Below the pieces are notes generated by a model. It did not search any database and was not told where the DNA came from. It was given only the letters and a program-made list of their open reading frames with translations. From the NCBI GenBank assembly GCA_016720545.1, contig JADKKK010000006.1, positions 179,501 through 243,500 of the forward strand: DNA of 64,000 nucleotides, written 5' to 3'. The stretch's first letter is position 1. Every line of letters starts with the position of its first letter. Made by a program: the position numbers and the translations under genes. Positions 1 through 8,374 of the stretch are shown one piece after another. This stretch comes from Myxococcales bacterium. Its GTDB lineage: Bacteria; Myxococcota_A; Polyangia; Polyangiales; Polyangiaceae.

Positions 1-2
1 CG

Positions 3-170
3 TGTCTCGGCGCGGCGCTCTTGCTCGTCGCCACGCTCACCCTCTTCGGCCTGGGGTTCGCGTACGCGCTGGGCGCCCACGCGGTCGTCACGCTCGCGCT
101 CGCGTCAGCCCTCGCAGCGGCCTCTCGGGCGCGCACCGCGCTCGCGCGGAGACGAGGCGCGACACCATGA
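3..170 (+). CDS. C-terminal end of a membrane protein (5' truncated by window)
   Basis: Reading frame 3 is open from the window edge to a TGA at 168-170. It encodes about 55 residues made of two hydrophobic stretches (LLLVATLTLFGLGFAYAL and a following VVTLALASALAA segment) and a short Arg-rich tail, as expected for the last membrane helices of an integral membrane protein with a cytoplasmic C-terminus. The family cannot be recognised from this fragment. The gap to the next start is about 100 bp. Confidence 0.55.
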   Translation, partial: CLGAALLLVATLTLFGLGFAYALGAHAVVTLALASALAAASRARTALARRRGATP

Positions 171-267
171 ACGTGGCGAGCCCGCGCGGCAGGCGAGGTG
201 TCGCCATGAACCTGGAGGTGAGCCCCGGGGCGACCGTCCTGTGCCGCCCGTCCGAAGGGAGGAAGGC

Positions 268-1161
268 ATGAACGAAGCGGGGAACGAGCTCCTCTCGCGC
301 ACCTCGTGGCTCTACACGAAGCTCGTCGAGGGGCCGTTCTTCTTCTTCGACCTCTGGTCGCTCGCGCACCTGTACTCGGGCTTTTTCGTCATGCTCGTGG
401 TCCTCGCGCTCCGCGCGCGGCGACCTTGGGCCTGGCTCGTCGCCGCGCTCGTCGCGTACGAGCTCGTGGAGCTCGCGTTCATCTACGTCGCGTTCCACGC
501 CTTCCACCCCGAGACCTTGAAAGACCAGGTGACCGACGTAGTGGTAGGGTCGCTCGGCGCGCTCGTGGCGACCCAGCTCGTGCGGCGATGCGCGGCGACC
601 CCCGGGCCAGGTCGAGCGCGAACCACCCGGCACGCGGCGGCCGCGCTGATGGCGGTCGCGATCGCCTTCGAGTGGGTCGGCAATTACGGATACCACTACA
701 GCCGCCCCCTCTTCAACTCCCCGGGCCTCTGCTGGTGGGCATTCTTTCTTTGGACTCTTGGGTTCATCGCGATCGGCGAGGGATATGCCCTCTTCGAGGC
801 GCGACTCGCCTCGCGCCTCAAGGCCCTCGCGGTGACCGTGCTGGGTTATGGGGCCGTGCTGGGTGTGGTGGAGTACCTTGGCTACGCGGTGCTCGAGATC
901 CGCGAGGTGGGGCACCCGGAGCGGACCGCGCTCGCGCTCGACCTCGTGCACGGCACGCGAGCGCTGCATGCCTTCTATCTCGCGGCGCCCTGGGCTGGCG
1001 TGGCGGCCTTCGTGGGCCTGCGTGGCCTCCTTCGCCGGGCGACGGTAGCGGGCTGCGCTGGCGGCGTGGCGGGCGCGCGCGCGGACGCAGCGGAAAAAGG
1101 CGGCGCGAGACGGGGCACGGCGGTTGACCGCCGCGTAGAACGACGGATACTCACGCCATGA
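268..1161 (+). CDS. polytopic membrane protein of unknown function
   Basis: 297 residues starting at the ATG at 268, chosen over an upstream in-frame GTG (241) because a GGAGG-type Shine-Dalgarno lies at about 257-264. The protein has roughly seven hydrophobic segments, with aromatic clusters at the start (EGPFFFFDLW, HLYSGFF) and middle (CWWAFFLW). Its basic C-terminal 45 residues are probably cytoplasmic. I do not recognise the family. The stop overlaps the ATG of the Kunitz lipoprotein gene (ATGA-like overlap at 1158-1161), so the two are probably cotranscribed. Confidence 0.7.
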   Translation: MNEAGNELLSRTSWLYTKLVEGPFFFFDLWSLAHLYSGFFVMLVVLALRARRPWAWLVAALVAYELVELAFIYVAFHAFHPETLKDQVTDVVVGSLGALVATQLVRRCAATPGPGRARTTRHAAAALMAVAIAFEWVGNYGYHYSRPLFNSPGLCWWAFFLWTLGFIAIGEGYALFEARLASRLKALAVTVLGYGAVLGVVEYLGYAVLEIREVGHPERTALALDLVHGTRALHAFYLAAPWAGVAAFVGLRGLLRRATVAGCAGGVAGARADAAEKGGARRGTAVDRRVERRILTP

Positions 1162-1721
1162 AGCGCCTCGCCCTCGCCCTCGCCCTCGGGCTCTCGCTGT
1201 TCGCCGTCGCGGCGCCGGGCTGCGATGGCTTCGTGAAGTCTTCCGACGACGCGGGAGCCACCGACTCGGCTTCCCCGCCAAGCGACGCGCCTCCGCTCGT
1301 GGACGCGACTCCGCCCGACGCCGCCGCCCCCGACAGCGCCTCGCGTGACGCCTCACTCGAAGCGTCAAGCGACTCTGGCGCCTGCGGCCTCCCGAGGGTG
1401 GTCGGGCCGTGCGAGGCCGCCATTCCGCGCTTCTGGTTCAACTCCGGAACCGGCCGCTGCGAGCCCTTCGTGTACGGCGGCTGCGGAGGGAACGCGAACA
1501 ACTTCAAGGATGTAGCCGAGTGTGCCGCGGTCTGCGCCCCGGCGGTCGCGAACCCGTGCGAGATCACCGACTGCGGCGGCTCGGCGCGGTGCGTGTTCCA
1601 AGCCTCGGTGCCGCGGTGCGCTGAGCCGTGCGACGACGCCGGCGCGTGCGGCGCCCCCGCCGCGTGCAATTGCGGAGCGAGCTGCGCGAACTGCCGCGAC
1701 TGCATCAAGGTCTGCCTGTAG
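1158..1721 (+). CDS. lipoprotein with a Kunitz/BPTI domain
   Basis: 187 residues. A signal peptide ends in the lipobox AAPGC (Cys22), followed by an Asp/Ala/Pro-rich linker (about 27-72), which predicts a membrane-anchored extracytoplasmic protein. Residues 76-126 form a complete Kunitz domain with cysteines at 76, 85, 101, 109, 122 and 126, the conserved FVYGGCGGNANNF core, and an aromatic FWFN segment. In BPTI-type inhibitors the residue after the second Cys (P1) sets protease specificity. Here it is Glu86 rather than Lys/Arg, so trypsin-like inhibition is not expected from sequence. The last 55 residues are Cys-rich (about 12 Cys), perhaps a second disulfide module. It overlaps the upstream membrane gene by 4 nt. 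Confidence 0.85.
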   Translation: MKRLALALALGLSLFAVAAPGCDGFVKSSDDAGATDSASPPSDAPPLVDATPPDAAAPDSASRDASLEASSDSGACGLPRVVGPCEAAIPRFWFNSGTGRCEPFVYGGCGGNANNFKDVAECAAVCAPAVANPCEITDCGGSARCVFQASVPRCAEPCDDAGACGAPAACNCGASCANCRDCIKVCL

Positions 1722-1738
1722 CAGCCCGTGCCGTCGCG

Positions 1739-2662
1739 CTACTCGGCGGTGCTCACGAGCTGGACGCGGGTCACGGTCCCCGCGATGATCGGGTACTTGC
1801 CCGTGTTCACGGGCACGACGAGCGTCGGCGGCGCCACATGGCAGGCGCCGCGCTTCCCTGCGACTTCAAGCGCCCCCGGACCAGGGTTCACGTTTGAGAT
1901 GAAGGCGAACGCCACGTCGCTCGTGACGGTCGCCTCGAGGGACGGCTCGGGTGTGAAGGTACTCCCGCCATAGCTGATTCTGGCCTCGGGGTGGTCGACG
2001 ACGGTCAGTTGGTAGCCGCCGGTATCGCAGGCGCCGACCGGGTCGACCTCGACCAGGAAGTGGGCCTTTGACGGGTTGAACACGCCCGCGAACGGGTCCG
2101 GAACGGGGCTGCCGGCCAACTGCGGGTCCAGGGCGCCCTGCGAGATGAGGGGTACCACCACGTCGGCGCGAAGGTCTGGGTACTCGAAGTTCCAGATCTC
2201 GCTTGCGCTCGGGTAGTACCCCGGAGTCACCGATTCGACCCTCACGTAGAACGCGGCTCCGGTCGATGGGCTCACCCGCACAATCCCAGCGCCGCGAACC
2301 GGCGCCACGGAGCCTAGGCAGGCGTCGACGAGCCGCACGTTCACTTCAGGGCTCGCGACCTGCGTTCCGCGATACCGCCCGTCCAGCCGCGGCTCGACGT
2401 CGAGCTTCCCGGGCGTACCGCACGGCTTCGCGGCGTCCACCACCGGCGGGGGGGAAGCGTCGACCGGGGGGGGGAAAGCGTCGACCGGCAGCGCCGCGTC
2501 CGGCCCAGGCGTCGGCGGGGGTGCCGGCGGGGGCGCAGGCGCGGCCGGCGTGCTGCTGCAGTGGAGCAAGATGCCACAGCTGGCGATCGTTAGCGGGAGG
2601 AAGCGCAGGCGCTCCGCGAGGCGTCCGACGGGCGGGTTCAAGGTTCGACCGAAATCTTCCAC
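1739..2662 (-). CDS. lipoprotein of unknown function with Pro-rich linker
   Basis: About 307 residues if the ATG at 2662 is used. That start lies inside the end of the upstream kelch-like gene (25 nt overlap), so translational coupling is likely. The basic start is followed by a hydrophobic stretch and a Cys (ILLHC), compatible with a lipoprotein signal. A Pro/Ala/Asp linker follows (residues about 40-78). The remainder is a beta-rich domain containing two Cys, with no catalytic motif that I recognise. The DNA of the linker holds near-identical G-runs (2449-2477). Function unknown; probably a surface protein co-expressed with its neighbour. Confidence 0.6.
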   Translation of the reverse strand: MEDFGRTLNPPVGRLAERLRFLPLTIASCGILLHCSSTPAAPAPPPAPPPTPGPDAALPVDAFPPPVDASPPPVVDAAKPCGTPGKLDVEPRLDGRYRGTQVASPEVNVRLVDACLGSVAPVRGAGIVRVSPSTGAAFYVRVESVTPGYYPSASEIWNFEYPDLRADVVVPLISQGALDPQLAGSPVPDPFAGVFNPSKAHFLVEVDPVGACDTGGYQLTVVDHPEARISYGGSTFTPEPSLEATVTSDVAFAFISNVNPGPGALEVAGKRGACHVAPPTLVVPVNTGKYPIIAGTVTRVQLVSTAE

Positions 2663-4284
2663 ATGTCGGCGATCCAGCGGTCGACCGGCACGACGGGGCC
2701 CGCGTCAACCTCCGAGTCTGCGAGGCCCGCTTCCGCCGCGCCCCCGTCGTCGGCGCCGGCGTCTTCGGAGTCGCCGAGGCTAGGGAGGTCCTCGTTTTCG
2801 GTGTTCCCGAGTCCCAAGTAGAGCGCGTCCCGGAACTGCCAGGTAGACGCGGCGTGGCGCCCTATGTAGCCCGGAGGAGTCACGAGCTCATACCAGTTGG
2901 ACCCATCCGCGGTGTAAAACACATCCCTCAGGTTGCTTGTCTGGCCGAGCACCTGCTCGTTCGAGGCGCCGCCGAGGACCCAGAGGCGGTCGTCGAAGAC
3001 GTCGACGTTGAGCATGTGACGAGGAATGAACGGCGTGTGCTCGAGATCGCGCCGCCAATTCACGCCGTCCGCGCTGCTCCAGACGTCGTCGTATTGCACG
3101 CGCTCGGGGCGGCTCGGCTCGTCGTAGAGTCCGCCCGAGACGAGCCACATGCGGCCCTTGAAGACGGCTGGTCCGAAGATCATGCCGCGAGGCGCCCAAA
3201 GCGGGCCCTCCGTTGGGACACGGGTCCACGTCGCCCCGTTCTGGGAGGACCACACGTCTGGGTAGGCCAGGGTGAACTCGCTGAAAAATGTCTGCCCGCT
3301 CACCACCCAGAGCTTGTCCTGGAAGCTGAACACCGGCTGAAGCACCCGCGCAGGGTAGTTCGTATTTGCCGAGACGCGGGTCCACGCGACGCCGTCCGTC
3401 GAGCTCCACACGTCACGTGTGGGTGTGTGGACGCCGTCGCCACCGACGATGAACATCTTCCCGGCGTGCGTGACGCAGCCCATCGTATGCCGCCCGCTCC
3501 AGTCGCTCGAGCTGTCGAAGGTCGCGGGGTCGTAAAACGTGTTGGGCTTGATGAGCTGCCACGTGCTCGCGTCGGTGCTGCGCCAGACGTCGTTCGCCGT
3601 GATCGCGGGGTACGCGAGCGGATTGTCGGGGTTCCAGCCGCCGAGCAACCACATCGCGCCGTCGTGCACGAGACCGCAGGCGCCGTCGCGCGGCCGGATC
3701 GGCAACTGTTCGGTTACGCGCACAAACGAGTACTTGCGCTTCTGCGAAGGGATGAGCGGGATCGACCGGCTGTCGACTTGGTGGCGTCCGGCCGTGACGC
3801 GCACGCGAATGGTGGTCCCGCCAGTCGCCGGGACGGTGATCCGGGCCCGCCGGGCGACCTCGTCCACCATGAGGCGTCCGGTCTCTCGGTCGTGTCGCGG
3901 GACGCTCGTCCAGGTCGCGCCCTCGTCGAGGCTGTAGGAGATCGTGACGCTACGAGCGCTGGAAAAGGGGTTCCGCGCGTACTTCTGAGTGGGCACGTCC
4001 CCCCAGAGGACCGCGTGCTCGCTCTCGCGTGCCCACGGCGTCTCGGCGGCGGAGGGCGAGACGAGGCGAAGGACCGGCCCGGCGTCCGGCGGCGTGGAGA
4101 CGCCGCCCTCGGGCAGGGCGCTGGGGGGGACGGGCGGGGTGCTGCTGCCGCTGCCGCTGCTGCTCCCGACCGCCCCATCGGCCGACGACGGCGCGGCGCT
4201 GTCCGCTTGGCCGCATGAAGCGACCCACCCGACCGCCCCCGCGCACGCGACGAGGAATCCGAGGCGACGGGTCCTGAGGCTCAT
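2638..4284 (-). CDS. kelch-like beta-propeller lipoprotein
   Basis: 548 residues from the ATG at 4284 (GGAG 5 nt upstream), preferred over an ATG 60 nt earlier because it places the signal peptide at the N-terminus. The lipobox is VASC. After a Ser/Gly linker comes an Ig-like segment (about 70-170), then five repeats, each with a hydrophobic-Gly-Gly strand (MWLLGG, MFIVGG, LWVVSG, MWLVSG, LWVLGG) and a D-V-W-S-S-x-D-G-x-x-W motif. That pattern is typical of kelch/galactose-oxidase-type propellers. No copper-radical Cys-Tyr pair is evident, so a binding role is more likely than oxidase activity. An acidic Asp/Gly/Ala stretch near the C-terminus precedes the last strand. Confidence 0.75.
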   Translation of the reverse strand: MSLRTRRLGFLVACAGAVGWVASCGQADSAAPSSADGAVGSSSGSGSSTPPVPPSALPEGGVSTPPDAGPVLRLVSPSAAETPWARESEHAVLWGDVPTQKYARNPFSSARSVTISYSLDEGATWTSVPRHDRETGRLMVDEVARRARITVPATGGTTIRVRVTAGRHQVDSRSIPLIPSQKRKYSFVRVTEQLPIRPRDGACGLVHDGAMWLLGGWNPDNPLAYPAITANDVWRSTDASTWQLIKPNTFYDPATFDSSSDWSGRHTMGCVTHAGKMFIVGGDGVHTPTRDVWSSTDGVAWTRVSANTNYPARVLQPVFSFQDKLWVVSGQTFFSEFTLAYPDVWSSQNGATWTRVPTEGPLWAPRGMIFGPAVFKGRMWLVSGGLYDEPSRPERVQYDDVWSSADGVNWRRDLEHTPFIPRHMLNVDVFDDRLWVLGGASNEQVLGQTSNLRDVFYTADGSNWYELVTPPGYIGRHAASTWQFRDALYLGLGNTENEDLPSLGDSEDAGADDGGAAEAGLADSEVDAGPVVPVDRWIADMWKISVEP

Positions 4285-4459
4285 GAGTCTCCAGCGGATG
4301 AAATCCCTCGTGAAGTCGAGGAGTAGCGAGGGGTGGCGTAGCACGTCGCGGTGCGCCTGTCACGGTGGCTCGCGACGGAGCTCAACCTTTGCGACTTGGC
4401 CGGTCGCGGGCGGCAGCCGTCGACGACCTCCCGTCGCCCGCGCCGCATCGGCACGGCGG

Positions 4460-5713
4460 TCATCGCTCCGGTCCGGACTTCGGGGCGACGGCCGCGCAGC
4501 CATCGGCGCCGGTCGCCGCGACCTGGAGGCGCTCCTCGACCAGCCAGCTCACGCGGCGCAGCCGCGAGAAGAAGGTGCGCTCGAAGGCGTCACGACCAGG
4601 CACGCCCACGAAGGGCGTGGGCGTGAGGCCCACGATGCGAAAGGGGCACACTTCGAGCCGCGGTACCCCGCCGCGGGCGAGCGTGAGCCGCGCGAGGTAG
4701 CCGTAGGCGGTCGCCGGCACCCCACGGTGGGCCTGCATGAGCAGGTTGCCCATGCTGTAGAGGATCGGTTTGCCGCGGTACCACTCGATGCCCTGCACCA
4801 CGTGGACGTGGTGCCCGAGCACCGCGTCGGCGCCTGCGTCGACGACGGCGCGCAGCAGGCGCCGCGTGCGCAGCGTGGGCGCGTCTTGGTATTCGTCGCC
4901 GCCGTGGTAGCTCACGACGATCGAGTCGAGCGAAACGTCGCGACGGAGCTCGGCCACCTGCCGCGGCAGGCGCTCGCGGTCCGCGTCTGCGACGAGATCG
5001 CGCGCGACGTGCGCGGCGAGCGGCCCCTGGTTCCAGATGTCGGTCACCGCGAGGAGCGCGAGCCTGTGCCCCTCGTGCTCCAGGATCACGGGGCTCAGCG
5101 CCTCGTCGCGCGTCCTGCCCGTGCCGACATGCCGCACCCCCACCCGGTCTAGGTTCTCCAGCGTCTCGACGAAGGCTCGACGCCCGAAGTCCCACGCGTG
5201 GTTGTTCGCGGTGGACACCACCGTGATCCGCGCCCGCGCCAGCGCGTCGGCCCCGACCGGCGGGCCCACGAAGACCAGAGAGTTTTGCCGCGAAATGGTG
5301 ACACCCCCCTGCTCGCTGAGCTGGCTCTCGAGGTTCGCGAAGCGCACGTCTCCCGACGCGAGCAGCGGCGCCAGCGTGGCGAGCGGGTCGGTGGCCGGAT
5401 CGCTGAGCAGCCGCTGGCCCATGGCTCGGGCGAGCTCGAGGTCACCACCGGCCACGAGGACGAGGCGCCCGGTCCCTACGCGCGCGGCAGCGGCGCCGGC
5501 GTCGCTCGTGCGCGCGCCGCCGTCCGGGGGCGCCGCAGAGACCTCCGCGCCCGCTTCACCCGTCGGCGCGGGCGCGGGCGCGGGCGGCGCAGCGGGTGGG
5601 ACGCCGGGGTCGGTCTTCGCGGTGACGACCGGCCCGCAGGCCGCCGCGAACGCCAGCCAACACACCAGCCACCACGCGAGACGCCACGCGAGCGGTGCGC
5701 CTCGCGTGGCCAC
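4460..5713 (-). CDS. CapA-family (PGA_cap) metallophosphatase-like lipoprotein
   Basis: 417 residues from a GTG at 5713, which starts 2 nt downstream of the L,D-transpeptidase stop codon. The signal peptide ends in the lipobox FAAAC. Family motifs: NLESQL, TANNHAWDFG, VSYHGGDEYQ and LGHHVHVVQGIEWY, followed by the YSMGN segment. These are the metal-site motifs of the calcineurin-like CapA fold linked to poly-gamma-glutamate capsule synthesis and to uncharacterised cell-surface roles. The first motif, normally GDxMLGR, is altered (GGDLELARAM), so catalytic competence is uncertain. It lies directly downstream of the YkuD gene on the same strand and close to a second CapA homologue on the opposite strand. 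Confidence 0.82.
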   Translation of the reverse strand: MATRGAPLAWRLAWWLVCWLAFAAACGPVVTAKTDPGVPPAAPPAPAPAPTGEAGAEVSAAPPDGGARTSDAGAAAARVGTGRLVLVAGGDLELARAMGQRLLSDPATDPLATLAPLLASGDVRFANLESQLSEQGGVTISRQNSLVFVGPPVGADALARARITVVSTANNHAWDFGRRAFVETLENLDRVGVRHVGTGRTRDEALSPVILEHEGHRLALLAVTDIWNQGPLAAHVARDLVADADRERLPRQVAELRRDVSLDSIVVSYHGGDEYQDAPTLRTRRLLRAVVDAGADAVLGHHVHVVQGIEWYRGKPILYSMGNLLMQAHRGVPATAYGYLARLTLARGGVPRLEVCPFRIVGLTPTPFVGVPGRDAFERTFFSRLRRVSWLVEERLQVAATGADGCAAVAPKSGPER

Positions 5714-5714
5714 G

Positions 5715-6236
5715 TCAGTCGACGATGTCGACGTCGGTGCCGTCGGCGACGAGGGCGGCGATGACGTCGATCTCCGATTTCTCGAGCACCACACACCCGT
5801 GGCTCTGGTAGCTCGCCTTTTTGAAGGGGTGCTGGTCCGGCGGCGGTCCGTGGATGCCGATGTCGTTGCCGATGGTCGCGCCCTTGGGGAGCTCACCGCT
5901 CGCCTTCAGGCGGTCGAACCGGGCCTTGTCGTCCGCGTTCGGGTAGTCGAGCTCCAGGAAGATGTGGAGGTGCGACGGCGCGTGACGGACCACGTGGTAG
6001 TGCCCCACGGGCGTGACGAGATCCCCGGCACGGCGCTTCGGCCCGGCGCCGCCCTTGCCTACCGCGACCGCGTAGGTGAGGACCGCTCGGTCGCCGCTGT
6101 AGAGCTCCAGGGTGCGCGCGCTCTTCGTCACGACCACCCGCGTGACGGGCGGCATCGCGGGCGTGTGGCGAACCTCTCCGCAGATGAGCGGGAAGATCCC
6201 CATGAGAAGAGCGCTCGGAAGCCACCCGAAGGCCAT
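5715..6236 (-). CDS. L,D-transpeptidase (YkuD domain)
   Basis: 173 residues. An N-terminal hydrophobic segment suggests export. The YkuD catalytic core is present: GIHG with His129, then the S-H-G-C-V-V-L motif with catalytic Cys148. These enzymes form 3-3 peptidoglycan cross-links or attach proteins to peptidoglycan through an acyl-Cys intermediate. The usual Arg after the Cys motif (HGCIRL) is replaced by Val, which is seen in some shorter periplasmic homologues. The gene has no Shine-Dalgarno sequence but has TAGACT exactly 6 nt before the ATG. A CapA-like gene follows 2 nt downstream, suggesting a cell-envelope operon. Confidence 0.88.
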   Translation of the reverse strand: MAFGWLPSALLMGIFPLICGEVRHTPAMPPVTRVVVTKSARTLELYSGDRAVLTYAVAVGKGGAGPKRRAGDLVTPVGHYHVVRHAPSHLHIFLELDYPNADDKARFDRLKASGELPKGATIGNDIGIHGPPPDQHPFKKASYQSHGCVVLEKSEIDVIAALVADGTDVDIVD

Positions 6237-6317
6237 GCTCCAAGTCTAGCTCCCTCGGCGACGACGGACCGCTTTTTCGACCGCGCGATAGGCCGCTGGT
6301 AGGCTCACGCCGACTCC

Positions 6318-7562
6318 ATGGGACCCCCGCCCGGCCCGCCACCGCAGCGCACGAGTCCACGCCTCCCCGCGCGCGCTCGGCGCTGGGCTCGGCTCTGGAT
6401 GGCGCCGCTCGCGCCCCTCGCGCTCGCTGCCGCCTGCTCGCGAGCCCCCGTCCAACCGAGCGCCCCGCCGCCGGGGCTCGCGCCAGCGCCGACAGCCAAG
6501 CGCGCGTGGGCCCCGTCGCCGGCGCCTCGTCCTTCGGGCACCGCGCCGGCCGTCGCGGCCGCGAGCGCCGTGACACCGGAGGAGGCGCTCCCCACGACCG
6601 CCGGCCCCGTGCGGCTCCTCGCCGTCGGCGACATCATGCTGGGGCGCACGGTCGGCGAGCGCATCGCGCGCGCGCCCCACAGCTCCCCGTTCGCCCACGT
6701 CGAGGACCTGCTCCGCGGCGCCGATCTCGCCGTCGGCAACCTCGAGTGTGTGCTCGGAGAGGGCGGCGTCGAAGCAAAGAAATCCTTTACATTTCGAGCA
6801 CCTAGCGAGGCACTCCCGCTCCTCAAGGCCTCGGGCCTCGACGTCGTGCTCGTCGCCAACAACCACATCCTCGACTTCGGCGTGGAGCCGCTCGGCCCCA
6901 TGCTCGCCTCGCTCGACGCGAGCGGAATACGCCACGCCGGCGCGGGCCTCACGGAGGACCAAGCGCACGCCCCGGCGATCGTGACGAGCCGCGGCCTCCG
7001 CGTCGCGTTCCTGGGCTACGTGAGCGTGCCGCGCGAGGGCGGCGGCGAGAGCGGCTTCAACGCGCGCGAATGGGAGGCGCGTGGCGCCCAGCCGGGCGTG
7101 GCGTGGGCCGATCCCCCGCGCGTCGCCACAGAGGTCGCCGCGGCGCGCGCCCGGGCCGACGTCGTCATCGTGCTCCTCCACGCGGGCAACGAGGAGCTGC
7201 GCACCACGAGCCGCGCTCAGCGGGACGCAGCCCGCGCCGCGATCGACGCGGGGGCGGCGGCCGTGCTCGGCAGCCACCCACACCGCGTGCAGGCGCTCGA
7301 GCGCTACCAGCGGGGAGTCATCGCCTACAGCCTCGGCGACTTCGTGTTCGACGGGCGCGACATTCTCTCGGCGATGCTGGAGCTGGAGCTCACGCGGAGC
7401 GGCGTCACGGCCACGCGGTGGATCCCGCTACACACCGCGCGCGGCACGCCCACGCCGTACGTGGGACGGGCGCGCGCAGACTGGAAGCTCTATCTCGAGC
7501 GGCTCGCGCCACCCGAGCCACCGCCGCGGCCGCGCCGTCCCGCGCGCGATCAGCCCCGGTAG
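6318..7562 (+). CDS. second CapA-family lipoprotein
   Basis: 414 residues from the ATG at 6318 (an in-frame ATG at 6399 would also keep the signal peptide). A hydrophobic segment ends in lipobox LAAAC, followed by a Pro/Ala linker to about residue 95. All CapA motifs are intact: VGDIMLGR, VGNLEC, VANNHILDFG, LLHAGNEEL, LGSHPHRVQ and YSLGDFVFDG. Unlike its neighbour on the other strand it keeps the canonical first metal motif, so it is the more likely active member. TAGGCT lies 12 nt upstream. The 3' end overlaps the convergent zinc-ribbon gene by 13 nt. Confidence 0.85.
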   Translation: MGPPPGPPPQRTSPRLPARARRWARLWMAPLAPLALAAACSRAPVQPSAPPPGLAPAPTAKRAWAPSPAPRPSGTAPAVAAASAVTPEEALPTTAGPVRLLAVGDIMLGRTVGERIARAPHSSPFAHVEDLLRGADLAVGNLECVLGEGGVEAKKSFTFRAPSEALPLLKASGLDVVLVANNHILDFGVEPLGPMLASLDASGIRHAGAGLTEDQAHAPAIVTSRGLRVAFLGYVSVPREGGGESGFNAREWEARGAQPGVAWADPPRVATEVAAARARADVVIVLLHAGNEELRTTSRAQRDAARAAIDAGAAAVLGSHPHRVQALERYQRGVIAYSLGDFVFDGRDILSAMLELELTRSGVTATRWIPLHTARGTPTPYVGRARADWKLYLERLAPPEPPPRPRRPARDQPR

Positions 7563-8272
7563 GGGCCCTCGCCGACTCCCCGCTTCGCGGCGCTCAGCGC
7601 CTCCTCGAACGTGGCGGCAGCGTACTCGACGCTCGCCTGATCACTCCCCTGCACGTCGAGGTCACGGAAGCTCCCGTCGTCGAGGTTCATCGCCACGCTG
7701 TAGGTGGTGTTCTTGCCGTGCGTGACGCGGGGCGAGAACCCGAGGACGCGCTCGAGCGGGAGCGTCGTGTTGCCGCGGTCGGGCACCGGCCCACTGCGCC
7801 AGCTCACGGCGTCGCGCCCGATCGTGAGGCGCCGGGTGTTGAGCAACGTGACGAAAGCCTTGTGCGTGAGAAACACCCCCGCGCCGAGGTGCAGGACCCC
7901 GAAGGCCGCCATGAGCCAGGTGCCGCTGGAGAGCGCGATCGCGTACCAGACGATCATGAACGTGTCCCACACGAAGCAGAAGAAGAGCAGCGGCACCGCG
8001 GCCACGCGGTTCGGCGGGAGCACGCCCTCCCAGCGAGGCGCGGCCGCGTCGCCCGAGGTGCGCTCGACCAACCTGTACGACTCAGGCCGGTACACGCGGC
8101 CCGTCGCTGGCGAGAGCGGCGTGGGCGAGAACGGGGTGACCGCGACGGGGCTGGGCGGCATCACGGGGAACGGCACGATCTCGCCGCAGGGGCGGCACAC
8201 ACCGACCCCGCGCGACACATCCAGGTCCTCGCCCGGAACGGCCTGACCACACCGCGGACACTGAAGCTGCAT
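7550..8272 (-). CDS. zinc-ribbon membrane protein of unknown function
   Basis: 240 residues. The N-terminus carries a CPRCG...CRPCG pair (four Cys in two CxxC motifs), an apparent zinc ribbon. Two adjacent hydrophobic helices follow (VPLLFFCFVWDTFMIVWYAI and a following LMAAFGVLHLGAGVFL segment), then a soluble beta-rich C-terminal domain of about 85 residues. The arrangement (ribbon, two helices, PH-like tail) recurs in myxobacterial hypothetical proteins. Enzymatic function is not evident. GGGGAGAG sits about 8 nt upstream of the ATG. It converges with the CapA gene, overlapping by 13 nt. Confidence 0.72.
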   Translation of the reverse strand: MQLQCPRCGQAVPGEDLDVSRGVGVCRPCGEIVPFPVMPPSPVAVTPFSPTPLSPATGRVYRPESYRLVERTSGDAAAPRWEGVLPPNRVAAVPLLFFCFVWDTFMIVWYAIALSSGTWLMAAFGVLHLGAGVFLTHKAFVTLLNTRRLTIGRDAVSWRSGPVPDRGNTTLPLERVLGFSPRVTHGKNTTYSVAMNLDDGSFRDLDVQGSDQASVEYAAATFEEALSAAKRGVGEGPYRG

Positions 8273-8374
8273 GCGTGCTCTCTCCCCGAAGGCGACCGTA
8301 GCACCGGTGCTCGTCCTTTGGCTGGCTCGCGCCGCGTGCACGGCGCAGCCGTTGGGTCTACCCTTGCACGCGCG

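Noticed and set aside
2203..4218. 671-codon plus-strand frame over the two lipoprotein genes
   Set aside because: Basic, repeat-free composition with no signal or domain; it is the shadow of the kelch-like gene.
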